NCBI GenBank assembly: GCA_029721515.1 | Contig: CM056561.1 | Span: forward strand, 13,716,501-13,780,500 | Reading direction: 5' to 3' | Length of the DNA stretch: 64,000 nt | From: Synanceia verrucosa | Taxonomy: Eukaryota; Chordata; Actinopteri; Perciformes; Synanceiidae | Shown here: piece after piece, positions 1 to 11,462 of the stretch | Layout: the number at the start of each line of letters is the position of its first letter | Position numbering within the stretch: position 1 is the stretch's first letter | The notes under the pieces: model-generated | Seen by the model: only the letters and a program-made list of their open reading frames with translations | Databases searched by the model: none | Told to the model about the DNA's origin: nothing | Position numbers and translations under genes: made by a program

Positions 1-214
1 CAGTGTCTTTTCCGTATAGGTTGTGGGGTGTTCCCAGTCTGCAGTGGTCAGTATCTATCAAACGTGGTAACACTTCAACCCCATCTGCTTATCTCAAAAC
101 CGAGGCAGATGGATGTTAACCCTTTTTTTTAACAAAATGGGATTTGTTTTTGAAGAAAAAACAGCAGGTCTGAGCTGATAATACCCTCTCAGGATGCAAA
201 GTATGATTGTATAA

Positions 215-660
215 ACAGCCACTTAAAGAACCTTGTATGTTAAAATTTTCTGATGACACTGCAATTCTTAGTCTATTGCACAAAGTCACACGTCTGGCAA
301 CCTATGTTTCTGAAATAGGAAAGCTTGAGCAAAGTGGGATGCTCACTATCTGTTTTTTTCTGACAAAACTAAGGCGATGATCTGAGACCCGAGATCGGTA
401 GGGGACCATTGTTCTGTCATCGTAAACAACTCCCCCATTGAACAGGTCAGCTCATACAAGTATGTTGGAGTCGTTTTAGATGCCACTTTTAGCGGGAATG
501 TGCATGTTGGAAGCCTATGTCCTTATTTATCACAAAGAATGTATTTTCTGCACAGACTGAGAGCATTTAGGGTGGACAAAAGCATCCGGGTTTTATTTTA
601 CCAGACAGTACTTGACATCTTAGTTAGATGCTTTCAAATGATGTTGTTATCATTTACTTT
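215..660 (+). pseudogene. LINE reverse transcriptase remnant (palm and thumb)
   Basis: This is a degraded piece of a non-LTR retrotransposon reverse transcriptase, which in an intact element copies RNA at a nicked genomic target. Frame pieces read KFSDDTAILS near 243-275, which is the (F/Y)xDD active-site box. They continue through NNSPIEQVSSYKYVGVVLD near 430-485 and LSQRMYFLHRLRAF near 525-570, the region that follows the active site in L2/CR1-group enzymes. The frame is broken at least twice (about 355-400), and neither end of the element is present. The active-site Asp pair is still readable, but the copy cannot make an enzyme. The group assignment rests on motif resemblance only. Confidence 0.65.
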
Positions 661-679
661 TTATCTTTTTCTCTATCTT

Positions 680-835
680 AGAATAGAATAGTTTTTTATT
701 CATCCCCCCTTGGGAGGAAATTCACCTGCCACAGCAGCATAGACAAAATCACAGACACATTGCAGTAGTTAGAGAAAAGCAGTAGTGACATAATAGTGAT
801 AATAATAAAATAGAATAGAATAAAATATTTACATA
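680..835 (-). repeat. LINE/SINE 3' tail with TAGAA repeats
   Basis: Read on the minus strand, the segment holds the fish L2-type 3' end: TGAATTTCCTCCCAAGG followed by a GATGAATAAA-like stretch and then repeated TTCTA units at 681-690. Another run of TAGAA units sits at 810-825. It abuts the plus-strand reverse transcriptase remnant tail to tail, so these are two separate insertions. Confidence 0.5.
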
Positions 836-839
836 TTGT

Positions 840-1520
840 TATGGATTTTTTCTAAATTTAGGAGTTCCTAGGGTTAGGCTTTTTTTTTAGGCTTTTTTTA
901 CATCAGTAATTCCTTAAACTGTCCGTCCAGAATGCAGGGTTGAAGCACAGTGTCTCAAGGAAAACAGGTGGCTAGTTATCTCTAAGTTGACTAGGTAACC
1001 AAGGTCAGAGGAGTCTGCCAGCTTTGGCCCTTTGATAAGGCCAATGGCTAAGCGTCAGCAAGACAACAGGCGGCACTGTTAGTTCAGAGCTTAGAATGAG
1101 CATGTCCTTACTGTAATGCTACTCAAGAGTAATGTAAGGTAATATACTTGTACTTAACTGGGTGTTAGTTTATAAGGCTGAGCACCATAGGGAAAGGTAG
1201 GAATATGTGGCGGACTCTGGCAGCTGTACGGTTGTCCACGACAAAGTTCATATTCCTCCTGATATATCAGAATCTTCAATAAATGTTACTTCTTTAATCA
1301 ACCGCGGGAGGCTCCTGGGTGCATCCATTCTTTCCTCATTGACTATTCAATATTTTCCACGGCAAGCTGGCATCACAAACAGGATTTCAACAGAACAAAG
1401 ACTGGAAAGTGCAATTTTTTATGCCTTACCATGTCTGCATTTGGCGAAATCAAAAGCAAAAATGCATAACACATATTTACAAAGAACTAAATACAACGGA
1501 ATAAAAAATATATATTTACT
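840..1520. other. No recognisable gene
   Basis: A TATA-like TTTATAAGG near 1171 and an AATAAA near 1279 could belong to a decayed LTR, but no matching second copy or terminal repeats were found. The longest open frame (1207-1527) has no recognisable motif. Confidence 0.3.
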
Positions 1521-1529
1521 TATATAAAT

Positions 1530-1745
1530 GAAACTGTTGATTAAAACAATTATTATTGTGGCAGTGCAATTTTAGTGCAAATTAATGGTGACAACAATGA
1601 CAATGACAGTGATGGAGATGAGTCCAGATTGTGTTTACGTCAGCCAGTGATGCTGATGTTGTAAAGGCTTATTGCTGATGGTATGAATGACCTGCGGTAG
1701 CGCTCCTTCTTGCAGGGTGGAAGTCTCAGTCTGCAGCTGAATGTA
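1530..1745 (-). pseudogene. LINE 3'-end fragment (reverse transcriptase C-terminus and UTR)
   Basis: On the minus strand, 1745 to about 1645 reads CKKERYRRSFIPSAISLYN and then a stop. This is the conserved C-terminal motif (ERYRRSFIPAAI-like) of L2-group LINE polymerases. A short 3' UTR-like stretch follows. Nothing upstream of the motif survives, which fits 5' truncation of a LINE insertion. Confidence 0.55.
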
Positions 1746-4035
1746 GCATATGAATGAGCATAAAATAATGAACTTAACTCTTCTCATTTCTGAGTATTTC
1801 CCCAGGAAATCCATCTGATACTATGTGGCACCTAAGTGCTAAAGGCTCAAGTTTTATGACTGGCAAAATAAACAGATAAGACCAGTTCCTCCTCTCTGAC
1901 CCAAGGAACTCCAGGACACACACCAGGAGGAGAACTTTTATGGCCCACATTCCAGCTTTAATCCTGCCAGACACATCCAAAGCTTAATGTGGCCTCTTCC
2001 TTTCTCCCTGCCTGGAACAGAACATTACATTAAGATTTTAATGGTTAACTATGCTTTCATTCCTCAGCTACCGTCATATAAGTATCACTGTTATAATGTC
2101 AAACATCAGTCTCCACATAGATCCTCTTCCTTTTCCTCCTTCTGATAAGTGGAACTGATAACTGATAAATGTGACATGTGGGATTGTTTTTGGATTAAGT
2201 CTACAGACACTGGGGACCTGTTGTAGTACACCTTCCTACATGCTCTGATACCATGGTTCATCTGTGTTATTTAATTGGTTGATTAATTTTGATTCAATTG
2301 GTCAAGTTTTGTTCTGTGGTTTCCTATTATAAGGTGCTTGGTGTTGATCTGCAGCGCAGAGAGAGAGAGCTTTCACATAGAGAAGCTTTAATAAATTAAA
2401 ATACAGCAGTATTAACATTAAATAAGTTAAAAGAATATCATCTTAGTTAACATGCTGGGAGGAGGCACCAGTGGTCACACCCCCACTGGACCTTCAACAA
2501 AGATCATAAAAAGTCTCAGCTGGTCTGAGCGTGCCTGCGTCTCGCCACTCTTCTTCAGTCCTTCAGTCAGTCAAGTTCTGGTCTTCATCCTCTCCACTGC
2601 ATCTCTGTTCTCCCTCTCCCACATGCTGGGAGGGGGAGGGAAACAATGATGACCCAGAGACAGAGACATGCTGTCCCACCACAGGCCCAGCGCCTCATGG
2701 CATGAAGAGCAACCTCTCCAGAATCTTCAACCTGCTCCACATATGACTGAAAGACTCTGAATGCTGCCTCGGAATGGCCTCCTCAGGACCCAGCACCTCA
2801 CGGCATGAAGAACAGCCTATCCAGAACTGTCCAACTCTGCATCCTGCCTCAAGACCATCTTGTCTCCTCTGTCTACTCCTTTGCCCTGAAAATGTGAGCC
2901 AGCTCCTCTGCTCAGACACAGGCTGCAGAAAATGACTCCAGCCATCATGAAGAAACTTAAAAGAAGAAAAGACGGTCGGTCAACACGTTGGTGTGAATCC
3001 AGCCGACCTCCCCCACCAACAAAGAGGGGGGGAAGAATTGAAGCAAGGGCACAGAGACTATGCTGTGAAGAGCAGCGACAGAGAGAGACTGAGATGGAGC
3101 CATGTCAACTAGAGGACCAGAGATGACCAAAGGTTTCCAGAATTCCCCAGAGATGTCCAGAGTTGTCCACAGATGTCGACCGATGCCCGAAAGAGCCAAT
3201 GGTGGAGCCGAAGTCGCCTGCAGAGATCCAGCAGATCCAGACAGAACCTGCAGCCACTCCTCACTCCCATCCATCCAGGAACGGTGATATACTGCATATA
3301 CATCTTACAGATATTAAAGATATACAGATATTTGCTTAATCCAGCAAATTTAATAATATTTGGTCAGATATCAATAGAATAATGAACTTAAATTCAAACG
3401 AGAAAATTGCTCCACAGTCTTCTCTGATGCCTCTCAAACTCTCAACTGCTGAACGGCACACCAAACCTAAACCAAATTTTGTTAACAGCCTAATTCGGTC
3501 TAGATAACCACCACTGAATTAAACTGGTCACATTGAATCAATTCATCATTCATCCTTTAAACTTTTGTGTCATCATTCATTCCATTTTGTCACAATGAGT
3601 CAATCCCATGTTTTCACCATTAATCTTTCTCTATTCTAGTTTTTATTTTCTATTTTATTATTTCTGTTAGTAACCTGGTCATTTAGTTTGTCAAACTAAT
3701 CCTTTATTATTAGTTATTTTCTTTTACAGTGGTAGTCTGGTTCTAGTTTGTCAAATAAACATCTCATTTATAAAGAACTTGGTTATTTGATTTGTGTGTG
3801 TATATAAAGCAATTGAATCACTGTACACTAGGTCAAGAACTCCGTAGCACCCTGAGATTAAGAGACTCTATTAATTAATGTCAAATTCACAAGTTTTCCC
3901 TGTTTTAGCAAAACTGGGTGGCGCCCTGATAATTTCTACTATTAAAGGCAATTTTTGGTTTATGATCAATAACTTAAAGATATTGTTCATAAATACATAA
4001 TTTGATATTAATTAATGATTGACTAATCTGCTCTA
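1746..4035. other. Unassigned sequence
   Basis: No coding gene is supported. From 2330 to 3290 the sequence is rich in C and purine runs, with a duplicated CATGCTGGGAGG motif at 2452 and 2622 and several short overlapping open frames that look like chance. A TGGCGCCC motif occurs at 3919-3926 but was not accepted as a retroviral primer site. Confidence 0.3.
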
Positions 4036-4046
4036 CACTATTTATG

Positions 4047-5102
4047 CTACATGGAGGAGCTGCTTAAAGCCTCCACAGTCCCATGCAGAGGGTGAGAGGG
4101 GTTGTCCATGATGGATGTGAGCTTAGCTAACATCCTCCTCTCACACACCTCCTCTACGGAGTCCAGGGAGCAGTCCAGGACAGAGCTGGTCCTCCTGACC
4201 AGCCTGTTCAGTCTCTTCCTGTCTCTCTCTGTGCTCCCTGCTCCCCAGCAGACCACTGCATAAAATACTGCAGTGTCATAAAAGGTCCTGAGCAGAGTTC
4301 TGCAAACTCCAAAGGACCTCAGTCTCCTCAGCAGGTGGAGACGACTTTGGCCCTTCTTATGCAGGACATCTGTGTTGTGAGTCCAGTCCAGTTTATTGTT
4401 GAGGTGAACACCCAGGTACCTGTAGCTCTCCACCATTTCTATGTCCAGGCCCTGGATGTTCACTGGTGCTGTCTGGGGTGTCTTCCTCCTGCAGAAGTCA
4501 GTGACCATCTCCTTGGTCTTACTGGCGTTGAGCTGAAGGTGGTTATGCTCACACCAGTTGACAAAGTCAGTGATGACGGTCCTGTACTCCCGATCATCCC
4601 CCTCGGACACACATCCAACAATAGCTGTGTTGTCAGAGAATTTCTGGAGGTGACAGCTCCCAGAATTGTGGCTGAAGTCCAATGTGTACAGGGTGAAGCG
4701 AAAGGGGGAGAGCACTGTCCCCTGTGGGGCCCCTGTGCTGCAGATTACCATGTCCGACACACAGTCCTGAAGCCTCACGTACTGTGGTCTGTCTGTGACG
4801 TAGTCGATGGTCCAGGCAGCCAGGTGACAGTCTACTCCCGCACTTTCAAGCTTCCCCCTGAGCAGAGAAGGCTGGATCGTGTTGAAAGCACTGGAGAAAT
4901 CAAAGAACATGATCCTCACAGTGCTGCTGGTGTTCTCCAGGTGAGTCAGTGATCTGTGCAGCAGGTAGATTACTGCATCATCCATTCCGATGTTCGGTTG
5001 GTAGGCACACTGCAGTGGGTCCAGATGTGAGCTCACCATGGGGCAAAAATTTCTCAACACAATCCTTTCCAGGGTCTTCATCAGGTGAGAAGTGAGGACC
5101 AC
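4047..5102 (-). pseudogene. LINE copy A reverse transcriptase, active site mutated
   Basis: This is the catalytic part of an L2/CR1-group reverse transcriptase. The 351-residue open frame contains VALTSHLMKTLER-like fingers (the true frame is shifted at its start), FFDFSSAFNTIQP (palm, first catalytic Asp, about residues 66-78), STGAPQGTVLSP (about 121-132), the active-site box near 4630-4645, and the thumb region ending SIMDNPSHPLHGT. The active site reads FSDNTAIVG where the family has xxDD, so the second metal-binding Asp is Asn. An earlier palm motif is TLYTLDFSHNS. With the missing fingers and this substitution the protein would be dead. A 205-residue antisense frame at 4335-4952 is a shadow of this gene. 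Confidence 0.8.
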
Positions 5103-5728
5103 AGGCCTGAAGTGCCTGAAACCTGAAGAGTTTTATTGTCTCTAGTAGGGCAGTCCACATACTGGCAGAATGTGGGGAGAGTAGTGGAGAGCGATGTGTG
5201 GTTAAAGTCTCCTGAGATGATGATCAGAGACTGAGGGTGAGCTGTTTGAAGATGGGACATTTCACTGTGGATGAGCTCACAGGCTGCAGCAGCATCAGCC
5301 GAGGGGGGGATGTAAACGGTGATCGCGATCACGTGTGAAAACTCCCTCGGCAGATAATATGGCCGCAGACTAACAGCCAGCAGTTCAACATCCTTAGAGC
5401 AGCGCTGTTGTTTAATGCTCACATGTCCAGCGTTACACCACCTCTCATTAACGTACATCACAATCCCTCCTCCCTTCTTCTTCCCACTCTCCCTCGCTCT
5501 CCGGTCCGCTCTGACGAGGTGAAATCTGTCCATAGTTACGAGCGAGTCCGGAGTTAGTTCATTCAGCCATGACTCGGTGAACATCAGCAGGCTGCTCTGC
5601 CGATACTCCCACTGCAGCCGGGTCAGCGCTGCCAGCTCCTCCATCTTATTAGGCAGAGACCTCACGTTTCCCATGATGACAGACGGGACGGACGGCTTGT
5701 AGCGTCTCCTCTTCTCCTGACGCTGCAC
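5081..5728 (-). pseudogene. LINE copy A APE-type endonuclease, truncated
   Basis: This is the N-terminal part of the second LINE reading frame, an exonuclease-endonuclease-phosphatase fold that nicks target DNA. Visible motifs in order are MGNVRSLPNK (Asn motif, about residue 19), MFTESWLNE (catalytic Glu, about 50), GGGIVMYVNERWC, VYIPPSAD and IIISGDFNH (Asp/Asn pair, about 171). The terminal SDH motif is absent, because the frame switches at about 5145 into sequence from the reverse transcriptase start (SGTSGLWSS). The 5' end of the frame is rich in Lys/Arg. Confidence 0.75.
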
Positions 5729-6109
5729 TCCTGCCCTGCATCCCCTCTTCCTCCTGCGGAGCTCCTCGGGGATGTCCGCTCTCTGCCATGACGGTGGTCT
5801 GGCCTGGCTCAGGTGTTCACGGCTGTAAACAATGGAGCCGTGGCTGAACGGGTTGCCAGATGTGGACTTAAAAACTCAGAAAAAAAGAAAAAAAAAAAAC
5901 TTGCACATCCATGGTCATGTTGTGCAAATACAGCACTGCTGCTTGAAAGAAAAATTAAAAAAGATGGAAAAATAAAGGTAAATAAATAAATAAACACAGA
6001 ACGTAGACAAGAGCTGCTGTGACTGGCTGCCACTCTCACGGCGCCATCTTGACTTTTATCTCCTTTTTAAATAATATCAGTATAATGTCTTGCATGCGCT
6101 ATGTTGAGT

Positions 6110-6610
6110 GTGCGGGAGGGGATGTGGGTCTGGAGCAGGTCAGTTAGAGAGGAGAGCTTTATTGGTCAGGAGGAGGATCTTGAAGGGGATAAGTTGTTTG
6201 ACAACAAGATGAATGTGTTGTTGCCAGAGTAAGAGGAGACAGGGAGGTTGTTTGCTACTTTGAGAAGGACTGCTTCTGTACTGTGTTGGGAGCGGAATCT
6301 CAATTGAAAAGTTTGATTGGAGGTGAGGTGTGTTTTGATTTAAGATGCAACGACACATTCCAGACACAAAGTGGGTGTTGGATATGGGCCGGAAGTGAGA
6401 CGTGTTAAGTCCATTTTTTTTCAGAATAGGTGTGACAGCAGCCAGTTTGAGAGATTGGGGGATGAGGGAGGAGTTGAGAGGGGGAGAAGGATGGGAGGCA
6501 GTCCTTGAGAAATTTAGACGGGATGGAGTCCAAAGTGCAAGTGGAGCTGTTTGTTCCAGTCATGATTACAGCTGTGTGTAATGAGAAAGGCAGAGGCAAG
6601 GACTGACAGT
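6110..6610 (-). pseudogene. Degenerate LINE reverse transcriptase fragment
   Basis: Two separated frame pieces resemble L2-group reverse transcriptase. Minus-strand 6599-6410 reads STCTLDSIPSKFLKDCLPS, then a SQTGCCHTYSEKK-like end, matching the N-terminal 'LDPIPTxLLK ... VxPLLKK' stretch. Minus-strand 6260-6140 reads LIPFKILLLTNKAL, matching the C-terminal 'RIPFKILLLTYKAL' motif. The middle, including the active site, is missing. This is inference from remembered family patterns. Confidence 0.5.
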
Positions 6611-7620
6611 CTGGAAGTGGAAGCCATCACAAAATAATTATGCATTTTAGAGTAGACAGTGTTACAGACTAATGTCATCACATCTCCACCTCAGAATTCC
6701 CCCTACGTTAGAAAACAGCTGTGATCTACAGAAATCTTACGAATACGTTACCAGATAGCATAGGTACATTGCTACTGAAGTGCTTGAAGATCCAAACATA
6801 ACAAATGCAACGGTTGAAATTGCTGTATTGACATTTAGGGTGTTTGGATTAGTTCACAATGTCACCTCAATGTCACATGAAAGAAAAATTCCACCTTAAA
6901 AGTTTCTGCTAGCTCCGCCCTTGGCTTTCTATCTTTTGTCTGCTGCCTGCCAAGGTTCCCTGCCTCAGCGCTACCCTCTCTTCATTCATTACTTTGACCC
7001 TCTCCCCCTCTGCACCCTCTGTCTATTCATTAAACAATTTCCTCCATCAATGATCCCTTCACAGAAGCATCAGTGTGGGGTTTGAGCAAGGCTTGCAGCT
7101 CTTTCTGAGGAATGCGAGTGAGTTGCCTTCATATTAGCAAAGATCTGTCTCATAGACTCTTCTGTTATCATAGAGCCAGCATTGTTTTTCGCAATCATGT
7201 TCTGTTTTTTCATATTTATCCAGTATTTCTGAAGATAAAACCATAAGTGTCTTCTTCCCAGTTCCCAGTTGCACATTTTCTCATGTCCCATTTGTCTCAT
7301 TCAGTTAATTCAAACATGTTTGTTTCATTTATTCATGTTGTCCTGTCTATTCGCGGATTTATTTTGTAGTAATGTTGTCTTCCTGTTGTTTCAGTTCACT
7401 TTGATTGCTGCCCTCCTCTTCCTGTGCCCTGACTGTTTTCAGCTGTGATTTTTTTCCCCTCATATGTAAATAGGCACCCCCTGTTCAGGGTGAATTTTTC
7501 TTGTTTCATGTACCTTCCATTGCTGCGTGCCATGTCCATGTGCCTTGTTGATACACATTTTTGCCACACCATTTGTTTTTGTTTCTTCGTAACTTTGCAC
7601 TACAGTTAATTAATTAATTA
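6611..7620. other. No recognisable gene
   Basis: AT-rich sequence with pyrimidine-rich stretches at 6905-7070 and 7380-7580. No open frame has motif support. Confidence 0.3.
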
Positions 7621-7621
7621 G

Positions 7622-7960
7622 CTCCATGTGAACATCCTAATTTATTGTAGTTAATCTGACGTCTCTATGAGCGTCTCAGTTTTATTTAGAATTTAGATTA
7701 GCTCCTTAGCTCCTTATGAGAGTCTTTGTTTAATGTTGGAATTTATATTTACTTACCTCCTTATGAGCATCTTTATTTTGTAATTAGCAGTAGCATGAAA
7801 TAGTTAAGTGTATTTACCCCCTTAAGAGAGTTTCTAGTTTATAGTATATAGAGTAGTTAGATGTATCCTCCCTGTGAGCATCCTTAGTTATAGTTTAGGT
7901 TTTGTTTCCTGTATTTTTTCCACTCCTTCCTCCATGAGAGCGCTTTTGGTTTTTCCCCTT
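7622..7960 (+). repeat. Degenerate tandem array, about 50-bp unit, seven copies
   Basis: Seven units each begin with a CTCC-T-ATGAG-ATC type core: starts at about 7622, 7663, 7710, 7756, 7818, 7867 and 7929. Each core is followed by a TTTATTT/AGTTTA-rich half. Spacing varies between 41 and 62 bases, so the array is old and eroded. Confidence 0.55.
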
Positions 7961-8084
7961 TTTTTTTTTCCACATCCAAGTTTGCATTGACTTTTTCTGA
8001 CCATCATATCCGCCTTCAAAAAAAGTACCTTTATTGTGAAAAGTCTGAAGCTATCAGTTGCATATTCTGTTCTAGAGATGAAAA

Positions 8085-8430
8085 CTTGGGGGCGGGAGTA
8101 GCTCAGTTGGGGGTGGCAGTAGCTCAGTCTGTAGTGACTTGGGCTGGGAATCGGAGGGTCGCCAGTTCAAGTCCAGGTCGGACCATGTGTGGAGTGTTGA
8201 CTGGTAGCTGGAGAGGTGCACTGCCAAGGTGCCGTTGAGCAAGGCACCGAACCCCAACTGCTCGGGGCGCCTGGATATGGGGCAGCCCCCTCACTCTGAC
8301 ACCTCTCCTCTAGTGCATGTGTGTTTCATAACTTGTGTGTAATGTGCAACTGGAAAAAAAAAAAAAAAAAATAACAGAGTGTAAATTGAAATTTCCCTCA
8401 TCGAGGGACTAATAAAGGAATTCTTCTTGG
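8085..8430 (+). mobile_element. tRNA-derived SINE with LINE-type 3' tail
   Basis: The head carries a pol III box A-like TAGCTCAGTCTGTAG (8120-8134) and a box B-like AGTTCAAGTCC (8164-8174). A tRNA-unrelated body follows, then an A-run (8354-8370) and a tail ATTTCCCTCATCGAGG plus AATAAAGG, which resembles the 3' end used by L2-group LINEs. The head is partly doubled: GGGAGTAGCTCAGTTGG (8094-8110) precedes the second, complete head. It is not a functional tRNA, because the acceptor stem is missing. Confidence 0.7.
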
Positions 8431-8859
8431 TTAAATACAAAAACTAGAATTACTGCCTCACGGTTATATGCCTCCACCAACCAGTCAATTTGAATTTCAC
8501 ATCCATGTGAAAAGATGTCATCACTTCAGCAATTGATCCTTTGTATACATTTGTAATACATTTACTATTTTACTTTAATATTTGTCAATTAGCATATGAA
8601 TTATTGAATGATGGCCAAAAATCTGTTTGCAAAGTGATCTCAAGCTTTGACGTTTGGCCATCAATATTTAATCAGTATCTGTTCAGTTCATCCCCCTAGT
8701 GGAGTTTTGCCCTCTGCCCTTTCTTGAAAATGGTCTGAATAGAAAATCCTAAAACACAATGCCTCCAGCATATCTGTCCCAGCTGATCACAGGATACAAC
8801 TTCTTTCATATTGTCCGCCATGTCCTGCGTCTTCTTTTTTTTAAGGCTGTTGTCATGAG

Positions 8860-8916
8860 CACATTTCCCCTCGGGTATAAATAAAGTATAATCAATCAAT
8901 CAATCAATGACTGTAT
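8860..8916 (+). repeat. LINE-type 3' tail with AATC repeats
   Basis: CCCCTCGGGTATAAATAAAG followed by four AATC units is the end of an L2-tailed LINE or SINE. The body upstream (8640-8860) is not recognisable. Confidence 0.4.
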
Positions 8917-9335
8917 AACAACTTATTCTTCTATTAAGTTTGAAGTTGAGCTCAGTGGGGTGAGGTGGATTCTTACCTTAAACTCACACTTCCTGTGGGT
9001 GGCTATCTTGCATACTAAGAGGAATGAGAGTAGAGAAGTGAGAGGAAGGAAAAGAAAGATGATGTGAGTATATGGTATGCAGTTAGTCTAAATATAATTT
9101 CTGAGTGATGAGGTTCTATTTAATTTATTTCATGGTCAATAAAAAAATCTTTAAATATCTGCTGAATTACAAAACAGGTGATTACACGCTGAGATTATAA
9201 CACGCTGGTGCCTCTCTGCACGTGGGGTCATGACGTAGATGCATCAGGATATGTCTCTGTTCTACTTTGTGTCATCATGTGACTCTATAAAAGCAGCTAT
9301 ATTGTCACTTTCACCACCCAGACATTCCACCAATA
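8917..9335. other. No recognisable gene
   Basis: AT-rich unique-looking sequence with no motif-supported frame. Confidence 0.3.
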
Positions 9336-9339
9336 CTTT

Positions 9340-9545
9340 TTTTTGTCAGAATGCCACATCTGTCAGACAAGGTGTGTGCTGCACTTAAAACGCGCTTAAA
9401 ACACATCTTTATCACCGGCCAAACTGCATAGTAAAAGTACAGCGCAAACATTAGCCGGACATCCGGTTGCTCTCGAAGTAAGCCTTCAGAATAAAAGCAT
9501 ATAGGGGATATAACACACTGATTACACCACAAAGGACAGACTATA
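9340..9545 (+). mobile_element. Non-autonomous hAT-type element, fragment (copy M3)
   Basis: The segment around CATCTTTATCACCGGCCAAA, AGCCGGACATCCGGTTGCTC and GCCTTCAGAATAAAAGCATA closely matches the interior of the complete copy at 35970-36641 in the same orientation, and the reverse complement of 13330-13530. No terminal repeats remain. The right edge runs into a TG/TA microsatellite. Confidence 0.6.
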
Positions 9546-9546
9546 T

Positions 9547-9830
<284 letters not shown>

Positions 9831-11411
9831 CAGTCGTAGTCAAAAGTTTATATATACACTTGTAAAGAACATAATGTCATGGCTCTCTTGAGTTTCCAGT
9901 TATGTCTACAACTCAGATTTTTCTCTGATAGAGTGATTGGAACAGATACTCCTTTGTCAAAAAAACATTCATGAAGTTTGGTTCTTTTATGACTTTATTA
10001 TGGGTTAACAGAAAAAGTGACCAAATCTGCTGGGTCAAAAATATACATACAGCAACATGAATTAGCAATTTTGGTGACTTAGAAAGTTGTGTCAATGAAA
10101 TGAGCTTCATAGCATGGCCTCTTAACTTCTTGTGAGTGATCATGAGTGACTACAGCCGGTGACTTCTCTGAGGCTATTTAAATAGGGCTCATTGGATACA
10201 ACCGCCCACAAACACTACAATGGGAAAGTTAAAGGAGCTCGGCACGGATCTGAAAAAGCCAATCATTGACTTGAACAAGTCAGGAAAGTCAGAGCAGCTG
10301 TAGGTCCCAAGAGCAACAGTGCAAACAATTGTTTGTAAGTATAAAGTGCATGGCACTTTTTTGTCACTGCCACGATCAGGAAGAAAATGCAGGCAAACAC
10401 CTGCTGCTGAGAGAAAATTGGTCAGGAGGGTAAAGAGTCAACCAAGAACCACCAAAAAGCAGATCTGCCAAGAATTAGAAGCTGCTGGAAGTCAGTCAGT
10501 CAAGTGTGTTTTGACTGACTGAATGGACTGAGAGGCTGCTGTACAAGAAGGAAGCCCTTGCACCAAAAGCGGCACCTTAAGGCTCGACTGAAGTTTGCTG
10601 CTGATCACATGGACAAAGGTAAGACATTCTGGAGGAAAGTTCTGTGGTCAGTTGTTTGGCCACAATGCCCAGCAGTATGTTTGGAGGAGAAAAGGTGAGG
10701 CCTTTCAAACCGTGTCTTCCATCAAGGACGGTGGTGGTAGTCTTATGCTGTGGGGCTGTTTTGCTGCCAACTGGTGCTTTATAGAGAGTAAATGGGACAA
10801 TGAAGAAAAGGATTACCTTCAAATTCTTCAAGATAACCTAAAATCATCAGCCTGAAGGTTGGGTCTTGGACACAGTTGGGTGTTCCAACAGGACAATGAC
10901 CCCAAACACACATCAAAAGTGGTAATGAAATGGCTAAGTCCTGACTTAAACCCCATTGAGAACATGTGGACAGTGCTCAAGAAACAAGTCCATGTCAGAA
11001 AGCCAACAAATTTAAATGAACTGCACCAATTCTGTCACAAGAGGAGTGGTCAAAGATTCAACCAGAAGCTTGCCAGAAGCTTGTGGATGGCTACCAAAAG
11101 CGCCTAATTGAAGTGAAAATGGCCAAGGAACATGTAACCAAATATTAGCATTGCTGTATGTCTATTTTTGACCCAGCAGATTTGGTCACATTTTCTGTTG
11201 ACCCATAATAAAGTCATAAAAGAACCAAACTTCATGAATGCTTTTTTGTGACAAAGAAGTACCTGTTCCAATCACTTTATCGGAGAAAAATCATGCAAAA
11301 TCATCTAATCATCCACTGCACCACCGTGCCACCCTCGGAGAAAAATCAGAGTTGTAGAAATAACTGGAAACTCAAGAGAGCCATGACGTGATGTTCTTTA
11401 CAAGTGTATGT
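9831..11411 (+). mobile_element. Tc1-like transposon with ~220-bp inverted ends
   Basis: The left end starts CAGTCGTAGTCAAAAG after a TA. The segment 9850-10065 is matched in reverse complement by 11147-11411, for example GACCCAGCAGATTTGGTCAC and CTGGAAACTCAAGAGAGCC. Long inverted ends are typical of the IR/DR class of fish Tc1 elements. The right terminus is eroded after 11410, and a short foreign insert sits at 11305-11335. The enclosed transposase is broken. Confidence 0.85.
10220..11106 (+). pseudogene. Tc1-like transposase, frameshifted
   Basis: This is the DD34E cut-and-paste transposase of the surrounding element. It starts MGKLKELGTDLKKPIIDLNK (10220). A helix-turn-helix region follows (PRATVQTIVCKYK, then LPRSGRKCRQTPA). 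The catalytic domain shows GGGSLMLWGCFA (about 10730), FQQDNDPKHTS (second Asp, about 10880) and SPDLNPIENMW (Glu, about 10940). A stop follows SGKSEQL near 10300, the frame shifts near 10520, and a further stop lies near 10853. The expected first Asp motif (WSDE) reads as WSV near 10640. At least three lesions make it non-functional. Confidence 0.8.
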
Positions 11412-11462
11412 TAAGTGTATATATACATGTATATGCATATATATGTATATATAAATATGTAA

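Larger units (their letters stand above)
4040..6050 (-). mobile_element. L2/CR1-group LINE, copy A, internally deleted
   Basis: The minus-strand element starts at 6050 with AAGATGGCGCC, matching the start of LINE copy B. A 5' UTR containing an A-rich stretch follows, then the endonuclease frame (5081-5728) and the reverse transcriptase frame (4047-5102). The endonuclease reading frame runs straight into reverse transcriptase sequence near 5145, so the end of the endonuclease, the linker and the first part of the reverse transcriptase have been lost in one internal deletion. The element is inactive. Confidence 0.75.

Noticed and set aside
838..1380. Possible solo LTR with TATA-like box and AATAAA
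   Set aside because: No terminal TG...CA pair with a target duplication could be defined, and no partner copy exists in the window.
3905..3935. TGGCGCCC motif resembling a tRNA-Lys primer binding site downstream of LTR-like sequence
   Set aside because: The match is only 8 bases, the following bases do not fit, and no second LTR or gag-pol sequence is present.
4335..4952. 205-codon plus-strand frame
   Set aside because: It is the antisense shadow of the LINE copy A reverse transcriptase.
8101..8180. Candidate tRNA gene
   Set aside because: Boxes A and B are present, but there is no acceptor stem or anticodon arm. It is the head of a SINE.
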